Shown: positions 1 to 7,172 of the stretch, in pieces
Layout of the letters: the number at the start of each line of letters is the position of its first letter
Position numbering within the stretch: the stretch's first letter is position 1
Assembly (NCBI GenBank): GCA_003168255.1
Contig: PMSU01000079.1
Location: 8,508 to 41,465 of the forward strand
DNA: 32,958 bases
From: Actinomycetota bacterium
GTDB lineage: Bacteria; Actinomycetota; Actinomycetes; Streptosporangiales; Streptosporangiaceae
Direction: 5' to 3'
The notes under the pieces: generated by a model
What the model saw: only the letters and a program-made list of their open reading frames with translations
Database searches by the model: none
What the model was told of the DNA's origin: nothing
Translations under genes and position numbers: made by a program

Positions 1-18
1 CCCCCCCCCCCCCCCCCC
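1..18. other. Poly-C run at window edge
   Basis: Eighteen consecutive C residues open the window. A homopolymer at the very first base of a sequence is most simply an assembly or library-tailing artefact at a contig end. No biological role is claimed. Confidence 0.6.
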
Positions 19-20
19 GC

Positions 21-143
21 TCGGCTGTTATCACCCGCACCGTCTTCGCGCTGACCGCAGCGGGCGAAGCCCGGCAGCCCCGGCTGAGCGGTGTTATCGA
101 CAGTCTCCGCGCGGCATCATTTCGGGCCACCTGGTGCCCTTGA
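21..143 (+). CDS. Possible C-terminal end of an unidentified protein (5' truncated)
   Basis: One plus-strand frame is open from the window edge to a TGA at 141-143. It would encode about 40 residues containing VFALTAAGEARQPRLSG and ending FRATWCP. The composition looks protein-like and the Ala/Gly/Arg-rich helix could be the tail of a small regulator. The fragment is too short and too close to the damaged edge to assign a family. It would converge on the DUF427 gene. It may be chance in GC-rich DNA. Confidence 0.2.
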   Translation, partial: SAVITRTVFALTAAGEARQPRLSGVIDSLRAASFRATWCP

Positions 144-158
144 GCGCCGGCGCAGCGG

Positions 159-545
159 TTACGCAGAGGTGGATGTCGCCCCGCTCGGCTGCCGCTCACC
201 GTTGATCGTCAGCTCGACCTTCTCGTCGTAGAAGCACACCAGGCCGGCGATCCCCTCAGCTTGCGGGATCGGCGTCTCGTAGCCCCACACGAGATCATCG
301 TGGACCTCGCCGCCGGCCGTGACCGACCAGTAGGCCGCCTTGCCCTTGAACGGGCAGGTGGACTCGGTGCTTGTGGGCCGCAGCAGGTCCATCCGCACGT
401 CCTCCCGGGGGAAGTAGTAGCGGGGCTGGAGGCCTGTCTCCGCCAGCAGGACCGCCCGGTCGGACGCGGCTAGCTGCTCGCCGTTGAGCGTGACCTCGAT
501 GTGGAATCCGGCCGGTGTGATCGTGATCTGGTGCGGTTGAGTCAT
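159..545 (-). CDS. DUF427 domain-containing protein
   Basis: This 128-residue protein matches the DUF427 family pattern across nearly its whole length. Visible landmarks are PRYYFPREDVRMDLL (residues 41-55), then a STCPFKGKAAYW segment and a VWGYETPIPQAEGI segment. Members are small single-domain proteins, widespread in actinobacteria, with no established biochemical role, so only the family is called. The ATG at 543-545 overlaps by four bases (ATGA) the stop codon of the upstream MarR-like remnant. This suggests the two were once translationally coupled. The stop is TAA. Nothing in the neighbourhood defines a pathway. Confidence 0.85.
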   Translation of the reverse strand: MTQPHQITITPAGFHIEVTLNGEQLAASDRAVLLAETGLQPRYYFPREDVRMDLLRPTSTESTCPFKGKAAYWSVTAGGEVHDDLVWGYETPIPQAEGIAGLVCFYDEKVELTINGERQPSGATSTSA

Positions 546-766
546 GCTCGTGCCAACCCCCCACCGACCCCGATGATTCCGGCGCTTTCATCCCTGCTGA
601 TGAAGCGCTCCAGGCCGCGGACGAATGCCTCGGCGTCCGGTGGCGGCCAGGAGCCGAGCTGCTGCTCGAATATCTCCGCAAGGCTGGACCGGAGCCCGCC
701 GACAGCGGCCGTGCCCCGTTCGGTCTGACCAGCCGCAGGCGGCATAACCCCGTCGAACGGGGCCAT
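542..766 (-). pseudogene. Truncated MarR-family regulator remnant (C-terminal part)
   Basis: The minus-strand frame ending at 542 encodes a segment with TERGTAAVGGLRSSLAEIF followed by SWPPPDAEAFVRGLERFI. This resembles the end of the wing strand plus the C-terminal dimerisation helices of MarR proteins, where a TxxGxxxV/L turn precedes a long helix and a final LERF-type helix. The winged-helix DNA-binding part is absent. Upstream coding is interrupted by the 23-bp hairpin at 774-827. The stop overlaps the DUF427 start (ATGA). I infer a decayed MarR-DUF427 operon. The alternative is a small unrelated protein starting at the ATG at 764-766 or 743-745. Confidence 0.4.
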
Positions 767-773
767 GCCGATG

Positions 774-827
774 GTCGTCGATGTGGCAGCGCCTACATCC
801 GGTGGTAGGCGCTGCCACATCGACGAC
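774..827. repeat. 23-bp perfect inverted repeat (hairpin)
   Basis: Positions 774-796 and 805-827 are exact reverse complements, separated by an 8-base loop (797-804). The arm begins GTCGTCGATGTGGCAGCG. It lies downstream of the GT39 gene on the minus strand and immediately before the MarR remnant. No T-tract follows on either strand, so it is not a canonical intrinsic terminator. It could still act as a factor-assisted terminator or RNA stabiliser, or be the relic of a small non-autonomous element. Confidence 0.75.
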
Positions 828-830
828 ATT

Positions 831-878
831 AGGTCCGGGTGCGGCCCGCGCCTCAGGTCCGGGTGCGGCCCGCGCCTC
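831..878. repeat. 24-bp tandem duplication at the end of the GT39 gene
   Basis: The 24-base unit at 831-854 (begins AGGTCCGGGTGCGGCC) is repeated exactly at 855-878. The second copy overlaps the stop codon of the GT39 gene (877-879). The unit is a multiple of three, like the other coding-associated repeats in this window. Confidence 0.9.
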
Positions 879-2448
879 AGGAATAGTCGCGGAACGCGGG
901 CCAGGCCTGCGCCCAGGAGGTCTTCAGGCCGGTGACGATGAAGATCTGGGCGCCCTGCTCGTCGTCACTGACGCCCAGCCCGTTCCAGAATGTGGCAGCC
1001 AGCCGGACGTGGGCGAACTCGCGGCGCAGGAAGGCCGGGTCCATGTTGACCACTATGGCGGCGGAGTCGGCGGCGGGCGGCGGCCCCCAGAGCCAGAAGT
1101 TGTTGGCGCCGCTGTAAGCCTGGGGCAAGCCCAATGCGGACCCGTAACGGTCGATGGCTCCCGCTTCTCCGTAGTTCCCGGTGAGGATCGTTGCCTGCCT
1201 CCGCTCCGCGCCGGGCAGCGAATCGTACTCGCGTGCGACCAGCGCCACCTGCTTTGGCCAGCTGATCGTCTCGCCGAGGTCGTAGTTGACCTTCTGTAGC
1301 GGCACCGTGTGCAGCGTCCTGGCAGGCAGCACCGGGAGTGCTATCGGGAGGCCTATCGCTCCGGATATAAGCATGACCGCGCTCATCACGGCCGCGGGCC
1401 TGATCAGGCCGGCCAGTGGCTTGCGCGCCGCCAGCCAGCGCTCCAACGGCACCACGCCCGCGGCGAACAGGAAGGTGAATACCGCGCCCGGATAGTACGG
1501 CTTGCCGCCGAGGGCGAATTGCAGCGCGATCACGATCGTGCAAGCCACCGCCACCGGGCGGAAGGGGCGGGCTGCCTTGCTGCGCAGCGACCACACCAGG
1601 CCGGCGATCCAGATCGGGGTAACGGCCGGCCCGGTAAAGAAGATCTGCGCGACCCAGTAGGTAGCCCGGTTGTGCCCGGCCGCGCCCTGCAGCGAGCGGA
1701 ACACCGCCAGGCTCGGCCAGCCGTGCGCCGCCTGCCAGATGAGGTCAGGTGCCGCGATGGCCGCGGCGATTACGCAGCCGAGCAGCAGGTAGCGGCTGCG
1801 CAGCAGGCGGCGGGCATCGGTGAGAAGGAAGGCGACCGCGAGCGCGGCCACCAGGAAGCCGATGTTCCACTTGGCCTCGCTGCCGACACCGACGCAGCCG
1901 CCGATGGCTATCCACCAGCGCGGATCCTGGCTGTCGAGCAGCCGCATGACCAGCAGCAGCGTGACCCCCCAGCACACGAAGTCCGGCGTGGTGGTGGTCA
2001 GCTCGTGCATCACCCCGAGGTACTCCCCGCAGGTTGCGGCGGCGAGCGCGGCGATGAGCTGGCCGGTCCGGCCGGCGCCGAGCAGGCGGCTCATCGCGGC
2101 GGTGAGCACGACGAGCGCGGCCATCGCGAGCGCGGGCAGTACCCGGAACCCCACCAGCGTGTTGCCTGTCGCCGTGGCAGTAAGCCGCGCTAGCAGCGGG
2201 GTGAGCGGCGGCTGGTCGACGTAGCCAAATGACAAATGACGGCCGGCCGTTAGGAAATAGAGCTCGTCCCGGTCATAGCCGTAGCGCGCGCTGACGGCCA
2301 TTTCGAGGCCGAACGCTGCGATGGCAACGAAGGCGATCCAAAGCCTGGGCATCCGGGTGCGAGCCGCGGCGGGCGGCTGATGTCCGGCAGCGCCGGGCGT
2401 GCGGGCTGGTGACGTTGGCGGGAGGTACTCCCCGGTGGTCATGTTCAT
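877..2448 (-). CDS. GT39/PMT-like membrane glycosyltransferase
   Basis: This is a polytopic GT-C protein of about 523 residues that probably transfers a sugar from a polyprenyl-phosphate donor on the outer face of the membrane. The acceptor cannot be predicted. After a Pro/Ala-rich cytosolic tail and a first membrane helix (about 36-53) comes YGYDRDELYFLTAG (about 56-69). Its acidic residues D59, D61 and E62 match the first-loop acidic motif of family-39-like transferases. FGYVDQPPLTPLLARL follows, and about ten further hydrophobic segments alternate with short loops. I prefer the ATG at 2446-2448 over the GTG at 2550, because the extra 34 residues are Arg-rich and unlike the family. No strong ribosome site is visible. 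The gene is divergent from the sensor kinase. A GGATCATC half-site lies just upstream of its start. Confidence 0.75.
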   Translation of the reverse strand: MNMTTGEYLPPTSPARTPGAAGHQPPAAARTRMPRLWIAFVAIAAFGLEMAVSARYGYDRDELYFLTAGRHLSFGYVDQPPLTPLLARLTATATGNTLVGFRVLPALAMAALVVLTAAMSRLLGAGRTGQLIAALAAATCGEYLGVMHELTTTTPDFVCWGVTLLLVMRLLDSQDPRWWIAIGGCVGVGSEAKWNIGFLVAALAVAFLLTDARRLLRSRYLLLGCVIAAAIAAPDLIWQAAHGWPSLAVFRSLQGAAGHNRATYWVAQIFFTGPAVTPIWIAGLVWSLRSKAARPFRPVAVACTIVIALQFALGGKPYYPGAVFTFLFAAGVVPLERWLAARKPLAGLIRPAAVMSAVMLISGAIGLPIALPVLPARTLHTVPLQKVNYDLGETISWPKQVALVAREYDSLPGAERRQATILTGNYGEAGAIDRYGSALGLPQAYSGANNFWLWGPPPAADSAAIVVNMDPAFLRREFAHVRLAATFWNGLGVSDDEQGAQIFIVTGLKTSWAQAWPAFRDYS

Positions 2449-2572
2449 AGGATCATCGTGGCGATGCGGGGCAGGTCGCCGCATCGGGCGCCGTGCTGAT
2501 TTCCCGGCTCCGCAGCGTGCCCGAGGACGGCGCCTGTCGCGCCGCCGCACTCCTCCTGTGGTCTGACCCGCC

Positions 2573-2594
2573 GGATCATCCCGGCGGATGATCC
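2573..2594. promoter_or_regulatory. Palindromic operator candidate in divergent GT39/kinase promoter
   Basis: GGATCATCC (2573-2581) and GGATGATCC (2586-2594) form a perfect 9-bp inverted repeat with a 4-base spacer. A single extra GGATCATC copy lies at 2450-2457, beside the start of the divergent GT39 gene. An alternative pairing of CCGCCGG with CCGGCGG overlaps it. The layout suggests a regulator site controlling both directions, possibly the adjacent NarL-type response regulator. That link is inference only. Confidence 0.4.
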
Positions 2595-2626
2595 TTTGTC
2601 GCAGCTCCAGGCCATACCATCGGGTC

Positions 2627-3922
2627 GTGACGAGGCCGGCCGCGCGGGTAGCAGCGCTTCCTGCCGTGCTGGCTGCGCGGGTAGCCGCGCTGCCAGCGCG
2701 GCGTCAGGAGCGGGTACAGGACGTGGCTCTGGCCATCGCGTTGGCCGCTGTCAATGCTGTGTCGCTGCTGCCGTTCCGGGCGCAGCTGCATCCGCTGTGG
2801 CTCGCTGTCGTGCTGGTCGTCGGCCAGGCTGTTCCGCTCGCCTGGCGCCGGTCCCAGCCCGTCGCCACCTCGTTCTTTACCGGTGCGGCGCGGGTCGCCT
2901 ATGACCAGATCGGATTTGGGTTCGCGCCGGTTCCGCTCGGGCCCGCGATCGCTTTCTACACCGTCATCGACCGCTCCGGCCGGCCCTGGCGCTGGATCGT
3001 CGCCGCTTTCGTGACGGCTGGAGTCACGGTCGCGCTGGCCGCGCGTGGCCACACCGAGCCCTACGACGGCCTCGTCCAGGCTTTTATCTTCCTCACCGCA
3101 TGGGCGGCTGGCGTGCTCAGCCGGACCAAGCGGGCGAGCCTGCAAGCGGCGGAGAGCCGGGCCGACCGGGCCGAGGCGGAAATTGACCGCCAGGCGTCCC
3201 GTGCCGCGGCGCGGGAGCGCACCAGGATCGCCCGCGAACTGCACGACGTCGTGGCCCACCACGTCAGCCTCATCGCGGTCCAGTCGGAGGCGGCCACCTC
3301 GCTGCTCCCTGGCCGGCCCGCTGAGGCACAGCGTTCCGTGGAGATCATCGGCGATACTGCCCGGATGGCGCTGACCGAGCTGCGCAGGCTCCTCGGCGTT
3401 CTGCGCGGTCCCGCCGAGCGCCTCGAGACGGCGCCGTCGGCCTCGCTCGGCGAACTGGGCAGCGTGATCGACCAGGTGCGAGGCGCCGGGCTGCCCGTCG
3501 ACTTCGAGGTCGTGGGCACGCCGTACCCGCTCGCGTCAGGCGTCGACCTGACCGCATACCGCATCGTTCAGGAAGCGCTGACCAACACCATCCGGCACGC
3601 CCGCGCCGCCAGGGCCGCCGTCACCGTAACCTACGAGCCTGGGTACATCACCGTGTGCGTCGCCGATTCCGGGCCACGGCGGGGAGGGCTGTCTGTGAGC
3701 GGGAACGGAAGAACTGCTGCCGAGCCCGGCTCTGGGCTGGCAGGTTCTGGGCTGGCAGGTTCTGAGCTGGCAGGTTCTGAGCTGGCAGGTTCTGAGCTGG
3801 CAGGGTCTGGGTTCGGCCTGGCTGGAATCGCCGAGCGGGTTGCCTCCTGCGGCGGCAACCTCACCGTTGGCCCGACCCCGGCCGGCGGGTTCGCCGTCAC
3901 CGCGCGGCTGCCATCGCTGTGA
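2627..3922 (+). CDS. NarL-type sensor histidine kinase
   Basis: This membrane-bound sensor kinase autophosphorylates on His and passes the phosphate to the response regulator encoded next. Several membrane segments occupy roughly residues 30-150. A coiled linker is followed by the HisKA_3 box, ARELHDVVAHHVSLIAVQ, with the phospho-acceptor His at about residue 206. An N-box (VQEALTNTIRHA) and a C-terminal GFGLAGIAERV/GGNLTVG lid of the HATPase domain follow. The stimulus is unknown. I prefer the GTG at 2627 because the upstream ATG at 2588 falls inside the palindrome at 2573-2594. The stop overlaps the regulator start by four bases (GTGA). The ATP-lid region carries a five-unit in-frame 15-bp repeat (3731-3805), which lengthens a loop that is normally short in this family. 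Confidence 0.88.
   Translation: MTRPAARVAALPAVLAARVAALPARRQERVQDVALAIALAAVNAVSLLPFRAQLHPLWLAVVLVVGQAVPLAWRRSQPVATSFFTGAARVAYDQIGFGFAPVPLGPAIAFYTVIDRSGRPWRWIVAAFVTAGVTVALAARGHTEPYDGLVQAFIFLTAWAAGVLSRTKRASLQAAESRADRAEAEIDRQASRAAARERTRIARELHDVVAHHVSLIAVQSEAATSLLPGRPAEAQRSVEIIGDTARMALTELRRLLGVLRGPAERLETAPSASLGELGSVIDQVRGAGLPVDFEVVGTPYPLASGVDLTAYRIVQEALTNTIRHARAARAAVTVTYEPGYITVCVADSGPRRGGLSVSGNGRTAAEPGSGLAGSGLAGSELAGSELAGSELAGSGFGLAGIAERVASCGGNLTVGPTPAGGFAVTARLPSL
3731..3805 (+). repeat. 15-bp tandem repeat (5 units) inside the kinase ATP lid
   Basis: Five contiguous 15-base units, TCTGGGCTGGCAGGT or the variant TCTGAGCTGGCAGGT, run from 3731 to 3805. They encode repeated GSGLA/GSELA pentapeptides directly before the GFGLAGIAERV motif. 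The reading frame is preserved. Confidence 0.95.
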
Positions 3923-4611
3923 CGACCCCAGCCGCACCGTCCCCGATCCGGGTGCTCGTCGTCGATGACCAGGAGCTGGTCCGGTCGGGGTTCTGCATCA
4001 TCCTCGACACTGCCGACGGCATCGCCGTGGTCGCAGAGGCCGCCAACGGCGAGGCGGCGGTCTCGGCGGTGGCTGCCCATCAGCCCGACGTGGTGCTCAT
4101 GGACATCCGCATGCCGGGGATGGACGGGCTCGAGGCCACCCGGCTGATCACCCGCGACCGATCGACCGCGGCCAAGGTGGTCATCCTCACGACCTTCGAT
4201 CTCGATGATTACGTCTACGAGGCACTGCGGGCCGGCGCCAGCGGGTTCCTGCTCAAGGACTCACCCCGCCGTGACCTCATCGCCGCCGTCCACGCCGTCG
4301 CCGCGGGCGATGCCCTGCTGGCCCCGTCCGTGACGCGCCGCCTCATCGAGGCGTTCGCGCGCAGGGCGCCGGAGACCGCGCCGTCGCCGTCGCAGCTCGC
4401 TTCGCTGACCGCGCGGGAGCGGGACGTGCTCATGCTGCTCGCGAGGGGCCGCAGCAACTCCGAGATCGCGGCCGGCCTGTTCGTTAGCGAGGCGACCGTC
4501 AAGACCCATGTCGGCAACGTGCTAGCAAAGCTCGGTTTGCGGGACCGGGTGCAGGCAGTCATCCTGGCTTACGAGACCGGAATAGTCGTGCCCGGCGAAC
4601 CGCCGGGATGA
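3919..4611 (+). CDS. NarL/FixJ-type response regulator
   Basis: This is a 230-residue transcription factor with an N-terminal receiver and a C-terminal LuxR-type helix-turn-helix. The receiver begins [15 protein letters not shown]. Phosphorylation is expected on Asp62 in [13 protein letters not shown], and the conserved Thr and Lys lie in ILTTF and FLLKDSP. The HTH reads [22 protein letters not shown], then [25 protein letters not shown] (about 163-215). The GTG start overlaps the kinase stop (GTGA), so the pair forms an operon with coupled translation. Targets are unknown. The palindromic region upstream of the kinase is a reasonable autoregulatory candidate. Confidence 0.93.
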   Translation: MTTPAAPSPIRVLVVDDQELVRSGFCIILDTADGIAVVAEAANGEAAVSAVAAHQPDVVLMDIRMPGMDGLEATRLITRDRSTAAKVVILTTFDLDDYVYEALRAGASGFLLKDSPRRDLIAAVHAVAAGDALLAPSVTRRLIEAFARRAPETAPSPSQLASLTARERDVLMLLARGRSNSEIAAGLFVSEATVKTHVGNVLAKLGLRDRVQAVILAYETGIVVPGEPPG

Positions 4612-4928
4612 GCAGGAAGCCGTTGGCTGGCTCCGGTTGATGGGTGGGCGGCGGGGGTCAGCCCGCTGGGGCCCTGTTGCCGGTGAGCTGGGAGGCGATG
4701 ACGGGGCCTGCTCGCCGCCCAACGTGCGCCCCTCCGCGACAAGCCGCCACTGTGGTCTTGGTCAGGCCGCGCGGAATCTACCTATGCTGGTGATGTCCTT
4801 CACTTCCTGCCACGGCTCGCACACGCATAGCGTTGGGGTCATGCCTCAGCGACGAGTGCAGCCGGGAAGATCGTCTTCTACTTTGACAACGCTACCGACG
4901 ACCTGTTGCAGCTACGCAGGAGAGCCTG
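4612..4928. other. Intergenic region upstream of the orphan HTH gene
   Basis: No convincing gene is seen here. The left part is GC-rich like the flanks. From about 4760 the sequence becomes more A/T-rich and stays so through the following gene. A weak -10-like TATGCT at 4783-4788 has a TTGGTC 19 bases upstream, which is too loose to call a promoter with confidence. Confidence 0.4.
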
Positions 4929-5861
4929 ATGGCCCGAAGCGAACGACAACAACACGGCGAACGAGCTGCTGGCCTGCACCTTCAACAACTCATGCTCCGG
5001 CCCGGGCCTTACCGAGACGAGTGGGAGCGACGCGCCCATAATGTCCGGCCGGGCGAGATCCGGCAGGAAGCCGTATGCAGGGTCATCGCAGAGCACTTGT
5101 ACGAGGCAGGCGAGCATGACGAGGCGGACATCAAACTCGCCCGCAGTCTCAAAGATAGGGTGAGTCGGGCGCTCGGTGGTCGAGGGCTTAGCATGCAGAC
5201 GCTGCGCTGGTTCGAAGAAGCTTTTCGGCTTTCTCGGCACGACGCTCTTCGGGTGCGTGAATTGTATCGCGGCGACCTTCGGCCCACGGTTATTGTGGGC
5301 AAGCTGCCACCCCCCGCGGACATGCTGAAGGCCCAGCACGAGACGACTCTGCTATGGGAGCACCACTTCATTGGCCGAGACGATAAGCCGGCTCGCCATC
5401 ACACGCAGCAGAATGTTCGCGCCTTGGTAGATGGCATGGCAAGTTATCAGTATCGGATCGACACGCCTGATGCTGAAGTGCGGGTGGTACATGGTGGCCA
5501 AGCGGGACAGGTGCATCGTCTCAATGATCAGCTTTGGGCAGTAGACATCACGTTCCACCAGCCGTTGCATTATGGTGAAGAAGCGTATATCGACTACTGG
5601 ACCATCTTTCGCTACTCGGACCAGCCGGCCCCAGAGTTTCGTCGCGGCTTTCATAAGCGGGTGGAACACCTCGACATGCGATTGGAATTTTGCGCCGATA
5701 ATCTGCCAGCGAATATCTGGTGGGCCGAATGGTCAGACTACCGGGGTCCGGATAAGGCGATAGTGGAACGAGAGATGATTACCCTGGACCAACAGCACTC
5801 GGCTCATAGGTATCTGGAGGCCGTAGAGCATGCTGTCGTCGGGTATTACTGGGAGTGGTAG
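4929..5861 (+). CDS. Actinobacterial orphan protein with probable N-terminal HTH
   Basis: The product is a soluble protein of 310 residues with no signal peptide or membrane segment. The N-terminal half has a helical region, SLKDRVSRALGGRGLSMQTL then WFEEAFRLSRHDALRVRELY (about 74-115), that reads like a helix-turn-helix or XRE-type fold. The C-terminal half has the pattern RHHTQQNVRALVDGMASYQYR, then VRVVHGGQAGQVHRLND, an aromatic-rich segment with FRRGFHKRVEHLDMRLEF, and a closing HSAHRYLEAVEHAVVGYYWEW. From memory this resembles a family of unannotated proteins common in streptomycetes and relatives. No function is established to my knowledge. The coding sequence is visibly richer in A/T than its neighbours, which suggests acquisition by transfer. 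It converges on corA with a 14-bp gap. Confidence 0.7.
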   Translation: MARSERQQHGERAAGLHLQQLMLRPGPYRDEWERRAHNVRPGEIRQEAVCRVIAEHLYEAGEHDEADIKLARSLKDRVSRALGGRGLSMQTLRWFEEAFRLSRHDALRVRELYRGDLRPTVIVGKLPPPADMLKAQHETTLLWEHHFIGRDDKPARHHTQQNVRALVDGMASYQYRIDTPDAEVRVVHGGQAGQVHRLNDQLWAVDITFHQPLHYGEEAYIDYWTIFRYSDQPAPEFRRGFHKRVEHLDMRLEFCADNLPANIWWAEWSDYRGPDKAIVEREMITLDQQHSAHRYLEAVEHAVVGYYWEW

Positions 5862-5875
5862 ATCTGCGGGCGACT

Positions 5876-7057
5876 CTATAGCCAGTCCCGGCGCCTGAAG
5901 ATGACGTACAGGACAGCGGCTATCACGATCATAAAAACGGATGCAAAGACCACACCCCACCGCTGGCCAAAGCCTGGATAAGGCACATTCATGCCATAGA
6001 AGCCAGTGACAAAGGTTGGCACGGCCACGATCGCGGCCCAGCTGGTGACTTTCTTGGTGATGACGTTCATGCGATTGCCCTGGATTGTCAGATTTGTCTC
6101 CAGGATCGTCGTGACCAGGTCGCGCAGACTCTCCGTCCACTCGGTGGCGCGGAGCACGTGGTCATAGACGTCCTGGTAGTACGGCTGGAGGGAATCGCTG
6201 ACGATCCGCAGGTCACGGCGCATCAGGGAGTTGACGACCTCTCGCATCGGCAGCACGACGCGGCGCAGCAGGACCAGGCTCTTGCGCAGCTCGAAGCTGC
6301 GGCGCTGCACCTCGCGGTCCTGGGGCTTGTCGGAGAACAGCCGGTCCTCCAGGTCCTCGATCGTGTCGTCCAGGGTCTGCACAGCGGCGAAATGGCTGTC
6401 CACGATGTTGTCGATCAGCCCGTACAGCAGGTAGCCAACCCCGAATTTGGCGAGATCGGGACTGGCGTCCCAGTAGTCGAGCACCGCGCCGATGTCCAGC
6501 CCGTCGTCCTTGCGGACGGTGATCAGAGCTCGCTCTGTGATGAAGGCAGCCAGTTCGCTGGTGCTCAGCTCGCCGGTAACCGTATCTAGATGGACCCCAT
6601 ATGCCGCGAGAAACAGGTGGCTGCGGTACCGGTCGAGCTTTGGCCGCTCGTGCTCCTGCACCGCGTCTTCCACGGCCACCGGATGCAGGCCAAACTCATC
6701 GCTCAGCACCGCGAGATCCTCGCGATCCGGGTCACGCAGATCTAGCCAGATTACGCACGACTCGTCGCCGAGGTAGTCGCTGATATCGCCAACCGGGAAG
6801 CCCTCAAGCTCTAGTTCCCCCCGACGGTAGAGCCGGGTACGAGCCTGGCATTTGGTCGGAGACGAATCAGCAATCGCAGAGGCAGCCACCGTGGCTGGAT
6901 CCCGGCCGCTGAAAGTTGTCCCGTCGGCGGCTTCCCCGGACCCCGCGGCGCCGTTATTCCGCTCGCTCTCAGCCCGGGAGTGATCTTGGACGCTCGTGCG
7001 AGTTGGGCCGGGTGGGCCAGGGACAGGGGACGGCTGATCCAGATGCTGCCCGGTCAT
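5876..7057 (-). CDS. corA: CorA-family magnesium/cobalt channel
   Basis: This 393-residue divalent-cation channel is expected to form a pentamer in the cytoplasmic membrane and import Mg2+ (also Co2+/Ni2+). The large cytosolic domain includes VIWLDLRDPDREDL, HPVAVEDAVQEHERPKLDRY and ALITVRKD, all typical CorA elements. Two C-terminal helices follow. The first (about 335-353) ends in the signature YGMN (354-357), and the second (about 368-386) ends with the basic RRRDWL tail. The start at 7057 is supported by a GAGGAG ribosome site about six bases upstream. The first 70 or so residues are a Pro/Ser/Gly-rich extension absent from most CorA proteins and are probably disordered. The gene appears monocistronic and ends 14 bp from the convergent orphan gene. 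Confidence 0.92.
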   Translation of the reverse strand: MTGQHLDQPSPVPGPPGPTRTSVQDHSRAESERNNGAAGSGEAADGTTFSGRDPATVAASAIADSSPTKCQARTRLYRRGELELEGFPVGDISDYLGDESCVIWLDLRDPDREDLAVLSDEFGLHPVAVEDAVQEHERPKLDRYRSHLFLAAYGVHLDTVTGELSTSELAAFITERALITVRKDDGLDIGAVLDYWDASPDLAKFGVGYLLYGLIDNIVDSHFAAVQTLDDTIEDLEDRLFSDKPQDREVQRRSFELRKSLVLLRRVVLPMREVVNSLMRRDLRIVSDSLQPYYQDVYDHVLRATEWTESLRDLVTTILETNLTIQGNRMNVITKKVTSWAAIVAVPTFVTGFYGMNVPYPGFGQRWGVVFASVFMIVIAAVLYVIFRRRDWL

Positions 7058-7172
7058 TGTGGCTCCTCGGCTCGACGCTGCCTGTCCCCGCCCGGGATCA
7101 GGTCAATTCTGCGCGGGCCTAATTCTCGTTCGGTCGGCAAGCCGCACGTGAAGCGGGGCCACGCTGTCGGCG

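Noticed and set aside
1..18. Poly-C as a phase-variable tract
   Set aside because: It is at the first base of the window with no gene or promoter context, so an edge artefact is more likely.
4637..5041. Plus-strand open frame before the orphan HTH gene
   Set aside because: Ser/Thr/Pro/Arg-rich composition, no motif, and overlap with the better-supported gene at 4929.
5205..5225. TTCGA-containing tRNA-like T-loop
   Set aside because: It lies inside a coding region and no cloverleaf arms can be paired around it. Other GGTTCGA occurrences (about 19768, 32744) also lack tRNA structure.
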